NCBI RefSeq assembly: GCF_009707515.1
Contig: NZ_WLYI01000002.1
Coordinates: 186,001 to 250,000 of the forward strand
DNA from: Pseudomonas karstica
GTDB taxonomy: Bacteria; Pseudomonadota; Gammaproteobacteria; Pseudomonadales; Pseudomonadaceae
Length of the DNA stretch: 64,000 nucleotides
Reading direction: 5' to 3'
Of the stretch, positions 10,838 through 18,498 are shown piece after piece (within the stretch, counting starts at the first letter, position 1; each line of letters starts with the position of its first letter). A program made the translations under genes and the position numbers. Below the pieces are notes generated by a model that was not told the origin of the DNA, made no database searches, and saw only the letters and a list, made by a program, of their open reading frames with translations.

Positions 10838-12199
10838 ATGCAGTTGTATTCGTTCGTCCAGAATTTCAACTACAGCGACGCGCCGCTGCACACTCGCGAA
10901 TTGGTCCAGACGTGCTTGCTGGACATCATTGGCGTTGCTGCGGGTTCGCGTAATAACCGAACAAGCGTCATCCTCAAGGACTTTGCCGACACCCACTACC
11001 CTGCCAATACACTCTCCAGCCGCCTGTGGTTTGACGGCCGTACGGTCCATCCGTTGGGCGCCGCATATGCCGGTGGTTTTTGTATCGACAGCCTGGATGC
11101 CCATGAAGGTCACTTCACCTCCAAGGGGCATGCAGGTGCGACGGTGGTACCGGCCATCGTCACCCTGGTGGATGCCTACCTGAGCCAAGGAAAGGACATC
11201 AGTGGCGAGGAACTGTTGAGTGCCCTGTGTATTGGCTACGAGACCGCATTACGTGCCGGCCAGGTATTGATGGCCACCGCACCGGAATATCACGCATCGG
11301 GGGCGTTCTCCGGAATTGGCGTGGTATGCGCGGGCGCACGTCTGCTGAAGCTGGATGAAGCCACCTTTCGCCACGCGTTGGGTATCGCAGAGTATTTTGG
11401 GCCCAGGTGCCCGATGATGCGTTTGGTCAACTTTCCTTCCATGTTGCGTGACGCCCATGGCGCTGGCGCATACAACGGGATCAACGCGCTGTTGATGGCG
11501 CAGATGGGCGTCACGGGCGCACCAGCCGCCACAGTCGAACCCCAGGAAGTCTCCAGGTTCTGGGACGATATCGGCACTCGTTGGGAAATCGACGAACAGT
11601 ATTTCAAACCTTGGCCGGTGTGCCGTTGGGCGCAACCTGCCCTTACCGCCATGACCGCATTGATGCACCTACACCCGACCCTCAGCGCTGAGTCAGTCGA
11701 GACCATCGACGTCGAGACGTTTTATGAGTCTGTCTGCTTGCAAGGGCACTTTCCGAACAACGCCGACGAGGCACAATATGCCTTGGCGTTTCCATTGGCG
11801 GCGCTGATCGCCAGAGGAAAAGTCGGGCCTGACGAAGTGACCGGAGACACGATCCACGCACCGGATATCTTGCACATCAGCGCACAGATCACCTTGCGCG
11901 AAGGCGTGGATCTTTCGGCTCTATTCCCTGAGAAAATCCTCTCACGGGTAACGGTCACCTTGAAAGATGGCTCGCGCCTCACCAGCCCGACATCAACCGC
12001 CAAGGGCGACCCCGGCAATCCGATGTCGAGTGAAGAGCTCAGCGAAAAATACCATCTGCTGGCGGATGCAAGCCTGGGTGCGTCTCTGAGTGATGCAATC
12101 GAGCGCAGCGTCAACGCCCTCCCCGGCCGTGAAAACTGCCAGGCATTCTTTAATTTACTGCTGTCCCCCCCGAAAAATGGCACCTCACATCACGGATGA
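10838..12199 (+). CDS. MmgE/PrpD family protein (2-methylcitrate dehydratase-like)
   Basis: 453 residues, the usual length for the family, behind CTGGAG. Recognisable segments are LLDIIGVAAGSRN, SLDAHEGHFTSKGHAGATVVPA, ALCIGYETALRAG, GPRCPMMRL and FKPWPVCRWAQPAL. Family members include 2-methylcitrate dehydratase, cis-aconitate decarboxylase and immune-response gene 1, and many uncharacterised hydro-lyases. It follows proX by 84 bp and is probably in the same operon. A dehydratase, decarboxylase or ring-opening role on a breakdown product is inference; no methylcitrate cycle gene is nearby. Confidence 0.85.
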   Translation: MQLYSFVQNFNYSDAPLHTRELVQTCLLDIIGVAAGSRNNRTSVILKDFADTHYPANTLSSRLWFDGRTVHPLGAAYAGGFCIDSLDAHEGHFTSKGHAGATVVPAIVTLVDAYLSQGKDISGEELLSALCIGYETALRAGQVLMATAPEYHASGAFSGIGVVCAGARLLKLDEATFRHALGIAEYFGPRCPMMRLVNFPSMLRDAHGAGAYNGINALLMAQMGVTGAPAATVEPQEVSRFWDDIGTRWEIDEQYFKPWPVCRWAQPALTAMTALMHLHPTLSAESVETIDVETFYESVCLQGHFPNNADEAQYALAFPLAALIARGKVGPDEVTGDTIHAPDILHISAQITLREGVDLSALFPEKILSRVTVTLKDGSRLTSPTSTAKGDPGNPMSSEELSEKYHLLADASLGASLSDAIERSVNALPGRENCQAFFNLLLSPPKNGTSHHG

Positions 12200-12236
12200 T
12201 AGTTTAGTCGGCCCGTGCAGGAGCCAGAGGGAGTTC

Positions 12237-13283
12237 ATGTCATTGGTATTCGAGAGCGTGCTTAAAGACAAAAACATGGGGTACGCCTGCACGCCGGCAA
12301 AACCCTTCAAACCGCAGGCTGTCACTTGCGTGGCCTTTGTGCTGTTAAACAATTTCTCGATGATGTCCTTCACGGGTGCTGTGGATGCGCTAGTGACGGC
12401 GAACTTGATCAGCGACTCACCGGCCTTCGAAATCATCACCGTGGGGCTCAAGAACCGCCTGGTCATGGGCGACCTGGGTATCGCGATTTCTGCAGACCTG
12501 GAACTCGCGCAACTCCCCGATCGGATCGATGTACTGATCGTGGCGGGTGGGTTGCGCGTGCGGCTGCTGAGCGACCTTCATTTGCGGCGCAAATTACGTA
12601 ATGTCGCGTTTCTGGGGACGACCATGGGTAGCTTGTGGAATGGCGCGTTCTTTCTTGCTGAAGCGCAACTAATGAACGACGTCGAGTGCGCGGTACATCC
12701 CGATGGGCGCGCGATGATGACGGATATGTTCCCCACAGTGCGGGTGTCCAACCGTACCCACGTCATCGACAAAAATCGCATCACCTGTGCCGGGGCCAGC
12801 AGTTCGTTGCGCATGATGCTGGAACTGATCAAGGTCAAGAAAGATGCGTCACTGGCCCATGCGGTCGAGGAAATACTCGGCTGCGATCAAACCGCCGAAG
12901 TGTCCGGGACATCCACTGTACTCGTCGACACTAACCCCACCCTGCCGCAAACACTGAAACTGGCGTTGGAGCTGATGCAGAAGAACATCGAGGAACCTTT
13001 GTCGATTGATGAACTGGCCGATTGCGTGAAGATCTCCAGGCGCCAGCTGGAACGGCGTTTCTGCCGTTTTGTAGGCGCGTCGCCGACGCGCTACTACCTT
13101 GAGCTGCGCCTGACCCGGGCACGTCAGTTGATCCTGCAAAGCAATCGGGCGATCACAGATATCGCCATTGCCACCGGCTTTTGCAGCCTTGCCAACTTCC
13201 ATATGCGCTTTCGCGCCTTCTTCGGCGTGGCACCAAGTAGCTACCGCGTCACCTATGAGCGCAGACGACGAAATACGCCATAG
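12237..13283 (+). CDS. GlxA-family AraC regulator (GATase1-like domain plus AraC HTH)
   Basis: 348 residues from the ATG at 12237 behind AGAGGGAG. Residues 25-200 form a DJ-1/PfpI-type domain (VAFVLLNNFSMMSFTGAVDAL; VLIVAGGLRV). Residues 240-340 are an AraC helix-turn-helix pair (LADCVKISRRQLERRFCRF; ITDIAIATGFCSLANFHMRFR). The nucleophile elbow reads LGTTMGSLWNGAFFLAEA, with no cysteine, so it should sense rather than catalyse. In Pseudomonas this class (GbdR, CdhR, SouR) commonly controls breakdown of glycine betaine, carnitine and sarcosine. Its place at the end of the transporter operon makes it a good candidate controller of this locus. Confidence 0.85.
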   Translation: MSLVFESVLKDKNMGYACTPAKPFKPQAVTCVAFVLLNNFSMMSFTGAVDALVTANLISDSPAFEIITVGLKNRLVMGDLGIAISADLELAQLPDRIDVLIVAGGLRVRLLSDLHLRRKLRNVAFLGTTMGSLWNGAFFLAEAQLMNDVECAVHPDGRAMMTDMFPTVRVSNRTHVIDKNRITCAGASSSLRMMLELIKVKKDASLAHAVEEILGCDQTAEVSGTSTVLVDTNPTLPQTLKLALELMQKNIEEPLSIDELADCVKISRRQLERRFCRFVGASPTRYYLELRLTRARQLILQSNRAITDIAIATGFCSLANFHMRFRAFFGVAPSSYRVTYERRRRNTP

Positions 13284-13424
13284 AAAAGTGCAAACTATAT
13301 CTAAATATTATTGATATTTTCCTCCAGGCAAATACCGTTGCTCATTCCCCCCGCTGGCAAAAAAACGAGAATGACCTTTAATCCTACGGAACGTGACGAC
13401 ATGTGTACTTAAAAGGAGCAGATC

Positions 13425-13757
13425 ATGGCTGGATGGTATGAGTTAACAAAAAGCAGCAACGGGCAGTTTCGTTTTGTCCTCAAGGCAGGCAATGCGGAAA
13501 CTATTTTGACCAGCGAGCTTTACACCACCCGTAGCGCCGCTGAAAACGGCATCGCCTCGGTTCAGACCAATAGCCCGCTCAATGAGCGTTATGAGAAAAA
13601 AGTCGCCAAGAACGACCAGCCGTACTTCAACCTCAAGGCCGCCAACCATCAAGTGATCGGCAACAGCGAGCAGTACTCGTCGGAGGCTGCGCGGGACAAG
13701 GGTATCGAAAGCGTCAAGACCAACGGGCCTGCCACGACCATCAAAGACAAGACCTGA
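13425..13757 (+). CDS. yegP: YegP-family protein (tandem DUF1508)
   Basis: 110 residues with two DUF1508 repeats, the first around FRFVLKAGNAETILTSELY and the second around PYFNLKAANHQVIGNSEQYSS. Each is followed by a conserved helix (AAENGIASV, AARDKGIESV). The length and double repeat match YegP. A strong AAAGGAG site precedes the ATG. The function of the family is not established. It is followed by a terminator and looks monocistronic. Confidence 0.85.
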   Translation: MAGWYELTKSSNGQFRFVLKAGNAETILTSELYTTRSAAENGIASVQTNSPLNERYEKKVAKNDQPYFNLKAANHQVIGNSEQYSSEAARDKGIESVKTNGPATTIKDKT

Positions 13758-13773
13758 AGGCCCCCTCGAAAAC

Positions 13774-13809
13774 ACAAAAGCCCCGACATGCAAGCGCCGA
13801 GGCTTTTGT
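13774..13809 (+). terminator. Terminator after yegP
   Basis: A perfect 9-bp stem, ACAAAAGCC and GGCTTTTGT, with an inner region that can extend pairing. The TTTT lies within the right arm. Placed 17 bp after the yegP stop; it could work in both directions. Confidence 0.7.
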
Positions 13810-13949
13810 GGAGCAAGGGTTGTTGCTTAACCGGGTTCTACGCCCAAACCCCAGAATATTTTCAGCCAAAAACAAGCGTTTTTGATTGGTAGTCTGGGCA
13901 ATGGGAGTTCCCCTGTGCCACCCGATATGAAGCAGGATGGTGCTGTATT

Positions 13950-14120
13950 TCAGTGGTCCCCGCCGGAACGAAAAAAGGACCCGAAGGCCCTGATTTCAAT
14001 CGCTTACAGAACTCAATGAAACTCTGCAGCGCTTTTTTACTCCTGAAGCAGAAAAAGACTCAACTCTGGATTGTTATTGGGACGTTTCAAGAGCAAAAAA
14101 ACCGAGTTCCAAGGCAGGCT
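13950..14120. repeat. Relic resembling both ends of the tRNA-Gly island
   Basis: GAACGAAAAAAGGACCCGAA followed by TTTCAATC at about 13967-14002 resembles the hairpin sequence beside tRNA-Gly (62675-62710). The stretch around 14040-14095 (AGCAGAAAAAGACTCAACTC, then TTTCAAGAGC) resembles the left island end at 22850-22905. The hairpin arms here have decayed. It lies in a 434-bp gap without a supported gene. Probably a remnant of an older related insertion; alignment was done by eye. Confidence 0.35.
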
Positions 14121-14191
14121 ATTGGGTTCTGCCCATAGCCACTCAACGCCGCCTGCAATGCGGTTACCGGACGGGCCAAAACCGATGCTAT

Positions 14192-14806
14192 CTAAGCTAG
14201 CCGTTTCTGAATTTGATCATCAAAGGTCTCTAGAAATTCGTGCATGCTGATTTCTCCGAGATCTACAGCTTTAGCGCCGCCGGCCGCAATAAAAGTAACG
14301 TCGGTGATGCCCAGGACGTTCAGGATCAGTTTCAAATATTGGGTCGCAATGTCACGGTCTCTAATCGACGAGCCGCTGGTGTATACCCCTCCCGAGGCGA
14401 GCAGCACGGTGGCCTTTTTACCGGTCACCAGCCCTTTACCATCAAAGCCCAAGGTCAAGCCTTTACGTACCACATGATCCACCCAAGCCTTGAGCGCCGC
14501 AGGGACATTATAATTGTAGACCGGCGTTGAAATAACCAGGTGGTCGGTTTCCAGCAGCTCAGCCACCAGCTCATCGGACAGCTGTAACATGGCTTTCATT
14601 TCAGGCGAATGTTGGGTACCTGGAGTGAAGTAAGCCTGTAACCAGAGGGCTGTCACGAACGCAAGAGGAGTGTGCGCTAGATCCCGTATCTTGATAGCAC
14701 CCCCAGGGTGTACAGCTTCCCACGCTGCCACGAATCTGCGAGTGAGCTGCCGGGAGATTGAAGCGTCCCCACGTGGGCTGGTTTCAATGGTAAGAAGTCT
14801 GGACAT
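14192..14806 (-). CDS. azoR: FMN-dependent NADH-azoreductase
   Basis: 204 residues from the ATG at 14806 ([13 protein letters not shown]), preceded by AGGAG; the upstream in-frame extension lacks family similarity. Flavodoxin-like fold motifs are visible: [12 protein letters not shown] at the phosphate site, [18 protein letters not shown], and [11 protein letters not shown]. AzoR proteins reduce quinones and azo compounds with NADH. It is divergent from the LysR gene at 14946, which probably regulates it in response to an electrophile or quinone. Confidence 0.9.
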   Translation of the reverse strand: MSRLLTIETSPRGDASISRQLTRRFVAAWEAVHPGGAIKIRDLAHTPLAFVTALWLQAYFTPGTQHSPEMKAMLQLSDELVAELLETDHLVISTPVYNYNVPAALKAWVDHVVRKGLTLGFDGKGLVTGKKATVLLASGGVYTSGSSIRDRDIATQYLKLILNVLGITDVTFIAAGGAKAVDLGEISMHEFLETFDDQIQKRLA

Positions 14807-14945
14807 GGAAGTAACTCCTGCACGGTCACGCCGCGGTGTGTTTTGCGTTGTCGCTTCAGGCGATGTGCGACACACTCTACCCAACGCGATCTCTATGCAG
14901 GAGTGATGTAAATATGATCGAGTCCATCTATATAAGTGATGGGTC

Positions 14946-15845
14946 GTGATCGGGAATCTCAGTTTGGATCAGTTGCGCATTCTTGTGACCATTGCTGATA
15001 CAGGCAGCTTTTCGGCAACGGGACGTCACCTGCGGCGTGCCCAATCTGCGATTAGCCAGTCGATCGCCACACTTGAGTCAGTTCAAGGCGTGACTCTGTT
15101 TGATCGCAGCGGCCATCGTCCAACGCTGACCGAAGTAGGTCGGGTGCTAGTGGTTCAAGCACGCGCGGTGCTAGCAAGCGCGGCCCAGTTTGAAGCAATG
15201 GCAGCAAGCACGGTAGCAGGGGTCGAACCGGAACTGGCACTCGCTATAGACCCTTTAGTCCCCAGTGCGCCGCTTATCGAGAGCCTGCGCGCTATACGTG
15301 AAGCTTTTCCACATCTGGCGGTGAGTTTCTCTACGGAAGGCTTGGGTGGCGCAGAACGCCGATTGCGCAACGGCGATGCCGCATTGGCGCTTTGTGCGTT
15401 GATTCCGACAGTGCCCGACGATGTCATCGCACTGCCGCTGCTCAGCGTCAGGCTGAGGCCAGTAGTAGCCAGCGGGCATCCCTTGGCCAAGTTAGGCCGC
15501 CAGGTCACGGTTGCTGACCTCAAGCCTTACGTGCAACTGGTACTCTCCGATCCGGTTTCTCCCGGCGGCCCAAGCTATGGAGTGATGGGCAGTCACCAGT
15601 GGCGGTTTGTAGATTTGGCACGGCGGCTGGATTTTTTGCTCGCAGGGTTCGGTTGGTGCCGAATGCCAGAGCATCTTATTGCGGATCATCTGGCTTCAGG
15701 ACGCCTCTTGCCGCTTGAGTTAACCGCCGAACTTCAGAGCACACCAGACTCACTTCCGATCTACGCAGCTCACATGCAAAATCGCTCTTTAGGGAAAGCC
15801 GGTCGATGGCTTCTGAATGATCTGACTCGTCGTCTTTGTATGTGA
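14946..15845 (+). CDS. LysR-family transcriptional regulator
   Basis: 299 residues from a GTG at 14946. The helix-turn-helix is [24 protein letters not shown] (residues 20-45), followed by a LysR effector domain ([20 protein letters not shown]). The ATG at 14914 stops after 11 codons, so the GTG start is preferred. Divergent arrangement with azoR across a 139-bp gap is the usual layout for a LysR regulator and its target. Confidence 0.85.
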   Translation: MIGNLSLDQLRILVTIADTGSFSATGRHLRRAQSAISQSIATLESVQGVTLFDRSGHRPTLTEVGRVLVVQARAVLASAAQFEAMAASTVAGVEPELALAIDPLVPSAPLIESLRAIREAFPHLAVSFSTEGLGGAERRLRNGDAALALCALIPTVPDDVIALPLLSVRLRPVVASGHPLAKLGRQVTVADLKPYVQLVLSDPVSPGGPSYGVMGSHQWRFVDLARRLDFLLAGFGWCRMPEHLIADHLASGRLLPLELTAELQSTPDSLPIYAAHMQNRSLGKAGRWLLNDLTRRLCM

Positions 15846-16043
15846 TGATGCGAAGACAATCAACCGGGGGCAGTTCACCGCCAGGGCGGTGCTTGTTGTA
15901 TCGCTATCACTTGATCCGAAGGGGTGTCAGGCACGACTCGGTCGTAGCCATTCGGTCCATAACCCTCAATGTGCCGGGCCAAATCGGACCACAAATCGTC
16001 GGTGGTATGATCTGAGCGTTTATATTTCGCCAAGAGAGTGCCC

Positions 16044-16889
16044 ATGGATCGCTTGTCCACGTTGTTGTCGCAGTTCGGAGTGCGCGCAAACCTGTTTTAC
16101 AGTGGCAAACTGTGCGGCTTGGCGTCCTACGATGGCGCTGAACGGCGTGGTTATATCCATCTGCTCCAGGCTGGTAGCGTCACTTTATTGGGGCCCGATC
16201 GCAAGGACGTGCTGCTGACCCGCCCCAGCCTGATTTTTATGCCACGTCCCAACCGGCATCAACTGTTTGCTGATGAGTCCGAGAGCGCTCAACTGTTGTG
16301 TGCATCAGTGGAGTTTGAGGGCGGGGTAGATAACCCGTTGTCGGCTTCGTTACCCGATTGTCTGGTGCTGTCTCTGGATGAGCTGCCAATGTTGGCCGAT
16401 ACCCTGAAATGGATGTTCGGCGAGGCGGCAGGCGGACATTGTGGCAGGGAGGCCGCGCTGAATTGCTTGTTCGAATTATTGATCATTTTGTTGTTTCGGC
16501 ACCTGCTCGACCATCACCAGTTGCGTACCGGAATGATGGCTGGATTGGCCGACTTGCGGCTGGCGCGATCTCTTGTACAGATTCACAACGCACCTCACCG
16601 TGCCTGGTCGATCGCGGAACTGGCGAGCGAGTCGAACATGTCGCGTGCAGCCTATGCGGCGCATTTTCGGGCGGTTATCGGGCAAACACCTGCTGATTAT
16701 CTGTTGAGTTGGCGTATCAGCCTGGCGCAGAAACGTCTACGTGAAGGACGGTCGATTACGTTGATTGCCGCCGAAGTCGGTTATGAAAGCCCTTCGGCAC
16801 TTGCACGCGCGTTTCGACGCAAGACGGGCTATAGCCCTCGGGACTGGATGAAAGATCTGTCAGGAGAATATGACAGGGCAATGGCCTGA
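16044..16889 (+). CDS. AraC-family regulator, RclR-like
   Basis: 281 residues from the ATG at 16044; a GTG two codons earlier is possible. An N-terminal cupin-type sensing region (RRGYIHLLQAGSVTLLG, LIFMPRPNRHQL) precedes two AraC helix-turn-helix motifs (SIAELASESNMSRAAYAAHF, TLIAAEVGYESPSALARAF). The overall layout resembles E. coli RclR, the reactive-chlorine sensor. The facing gene is RclC-like, which supports this. RclR senses through two cysteines; here C30 and a cysteine near residue 88 are candidates, but equivalence was not tested. Confidence 0.75.
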   Translation: MDRLSTLLSQFGVRANLFYSGKLCGLASYDGAERRGYIHLLQAGSVTLLGPDRKDVLLTRPSLIFMPRPNRHQLFADESESAQLLCASVEFEGGVDNPLSASLPDCLVLSLDELPMLADTLKWMFGEAAGGHCGREAALNCLFELLIILLFRHLLDHHQLRTGMMAGLADLRLARSLVQIHNAPHRAWSIAELASESNMSRAAYAAHFRAVIGQTPADYLLSWRISLAQKRLREGRSITLIAAEVGYESPSALARAFRRKTGYSPRDWMKDLSGEYDRAMA

Positions 16890-16934
16890 GAGCATCGAAC
16901 TGCTTCAGGCCATTCCAAGAGGACAACCATCGGT

Positions 16935-17441
16935 TTAACGGCTTTCCAATTCGGTCAAAGAATGACCGGCCACAAATATCGAAGCGGCAAGCAACCCCAA
17001 GTCTTTAAGAAGAAACTGACCCGGCGCAACCGAAATGGCTGGAAAACCGAGGCTGGGCTCAATCACGCCTGGGGTTGAGAACATAAAGCTTAAGGTTGTG
17101 AAGAACAATCCGGCAGACAGCGCACCACCAATCAATGAGAGCTTTGGTGACAGCAAGCGTCCTGCAATCAGAACACCGATCGAAACCTCCAGCACGCCGA
17201 GCAGGCTGGAGAAGGTATCGACACTGAAAATGCCATAAACCCAACCCAGGAAAGGGCTATTGCTCACCAGCGGAACCAGTCCGACTGCTTCGTAGTGGGT
17301 GAACTTCATACCGCCGAACCAGAAGTAAATGACGGTAAGTGCAAAGTAAGCACCGTAGGTGCCTATTGCCATGGTTTTGACCCCGAGCGTTGAATGGTTT
17401 TGTACGCTGGCTCTCTGGTTCTTGATACTTAAGGTTTTCAT
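16935..17441 (-). CDS. DUF417/YkgB (RclC)-family membrane protein
   Basis: 168 residues from the ATG at 17441. Four membrane segments are visible, starting near GAYFALTVIYFWFGGMKFT, then LLGVLEVSIGVLIAG, LIGGALSAGLFFTTLSFMFS and FLLKDLGLLAASIFVAG. The motif WFGGMKFTHYEAVGLVPLVSNSPF is characteristic of the YkgB/RclC group. In E. coli RclC belongs to a reactive-chlorine resistance operon controlled by RclR. Here it is convergent with an RclR-like gene, and no RclA or RclB is seen. Confidence 0.85.
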   Translation of the reverse strand: MKTLSIKNQRASVQNHSTLGVKTMAIGTYGAYFALTVIYFWFGGMKFTHYEAVGLVPLVSNSPFLGWVYGIFSVDTFSSLLGVLEVSIGVLIAGRLLSPKLSLIGGALSAGLFFTTLSFMFSTPGVIEPSLGFPAISVAPGQFLLKDLGLLAASIFVAGHSLTELESR

Positions 17442-17647
17442 GATCACGGCTTCCAAGAGTGTAGTGAGGGGCGCTAATCAGCAACCTAACGCGGTGTGCG
17501 CTGGGAGTGGAGACAGTGTTGCCTTTAACTCCACGCTCGTGGCTTCCGAACGTATTGCGTTCAGTGCAGATCGTCTTGACTCATTGCAGCTCTTTAAAAC
17601 TGTGCTGGGGAGTGATTTGGCCAGTTGCTCACTGCCTCTACGAACAT

Positions 17648-18490
17648 TCAGAAACGCCTCGTACTGATCAACTCATCAAGCACCCGAGTGACAACACGAA
17701 ACGGCACCGACATGTGATCCTCGCCCGGTTCGACCTGGAAGTCGCTACGTAGCCCATACTGCGACAAATCCTGCAGCCGCAATTGCAAGGCACGGGCATC
17801 CTGGATTTCCTGGACCATATCGCGCTCGCCCATCAATAGCGTCAGACTGCTGTGTGTCAGATCCACCTGCCCGGCGCGCGCCTGTTTGCTGAAAACACGT
17901 TCAGACTCCAACAGGTAGCGATCACGCCACCACAGGCTCGGGCTCACCGCCACTACATGCTGGAACAGCGTCGGCCGAGTGAACAGCGTATAAACACCAA
18001 ACATGCCGCCAAAAGAATGCCCCACCAAACTGCGCTGATCCTGGTCGACCTTGAAACGCTCATTCACCCTCGGCATCAGGCGCTTTTCGATGAAGTCGAG
18101 GAACAGATCCTGCCCACCTTGTGGCGGATCGTTGCGCTCCTGCGGCACAGGTGGTGACAAGTCGAACGCTCGGCGCACGAAGTCCAGCGGCGTATCGCTC
18201 GGGTAGCCGATAGCCACCAGAATCGAACCACGCAGCCGATCCTGCGCCCGCTTGGCTGCATGGAAGGCCGGGAAATAGGCGTTGCCGTCAAGCAGATAGA
18301 TCACAGGATATCCGCCGGTGTAAGGCACATCACCCTCAGGCAGGCTGATCATGATGCGGTACTCACGGCCCTCCGCGCTTTTCATCGTCCACTGCTCGGT
18401 ACCATCCAGGGTCACCGACTCTGCGTGGGCAGCCGAGAAGCCAAGCAGCAACGTGGCGCCCAGCCACATGAACAAAGTACGAATCATCAT
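17648..18490 (-). CDS. Secreted alpha/beta hydrolase, siderophore esterase type (IroE/PfeE-like)
   Basis: 280 residues from the ATG at 18490 behind GGAGAGAG. A signal peptide (LGATLLLGFSAAHA) sends it to the periplasm. The nucleophile motif GHSFGGMFGVY, the PVIYLLDGNAYF segment and a late GEDHMS histidine fit the esterase D/IroE group. Such enzymes cut catecholate siderophores in the periplasm to release iron. It follows the TonB receptor stop by 8 bp, so the two are co-transcribed and the substrate is probably what the receptor imports. Confidence 0.8.
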   Translation of the reverse strand: MMIRTLFMWLGATLLLGFSAAHAESVTLDGTEQWTMKSAEGREYRIMISLPEGDVPYTGGYPVIYLLDGNAYFPAFHAAKRAQDRLRGSILVAIGYPSDTPLDFVRRAFDLSPPVPQERNDPPQGGQDLFLDFIEKRLMPRVNERFKVDQDQRSLVGHSFGGMFGVYTLFTRPTLFQHVVAVSPSLWWRDRYLLESERVFSKQARAGQVDLTHSSLTLLMGERDMVQEIQDARALQLRLQDLSQYGLRSDFQVEPGEDHMSVPFRVVTRVLDELISTRRF

Positions 18491-18498
18491 CTCTCTCC

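Noticed and set aside
15875..16060. Minus-strand 61-codon frame before the AraC gene
   Set aside because: Overlaps the AraC start, has no ribosome site or known family; possibly a gene remnant but not supportable.
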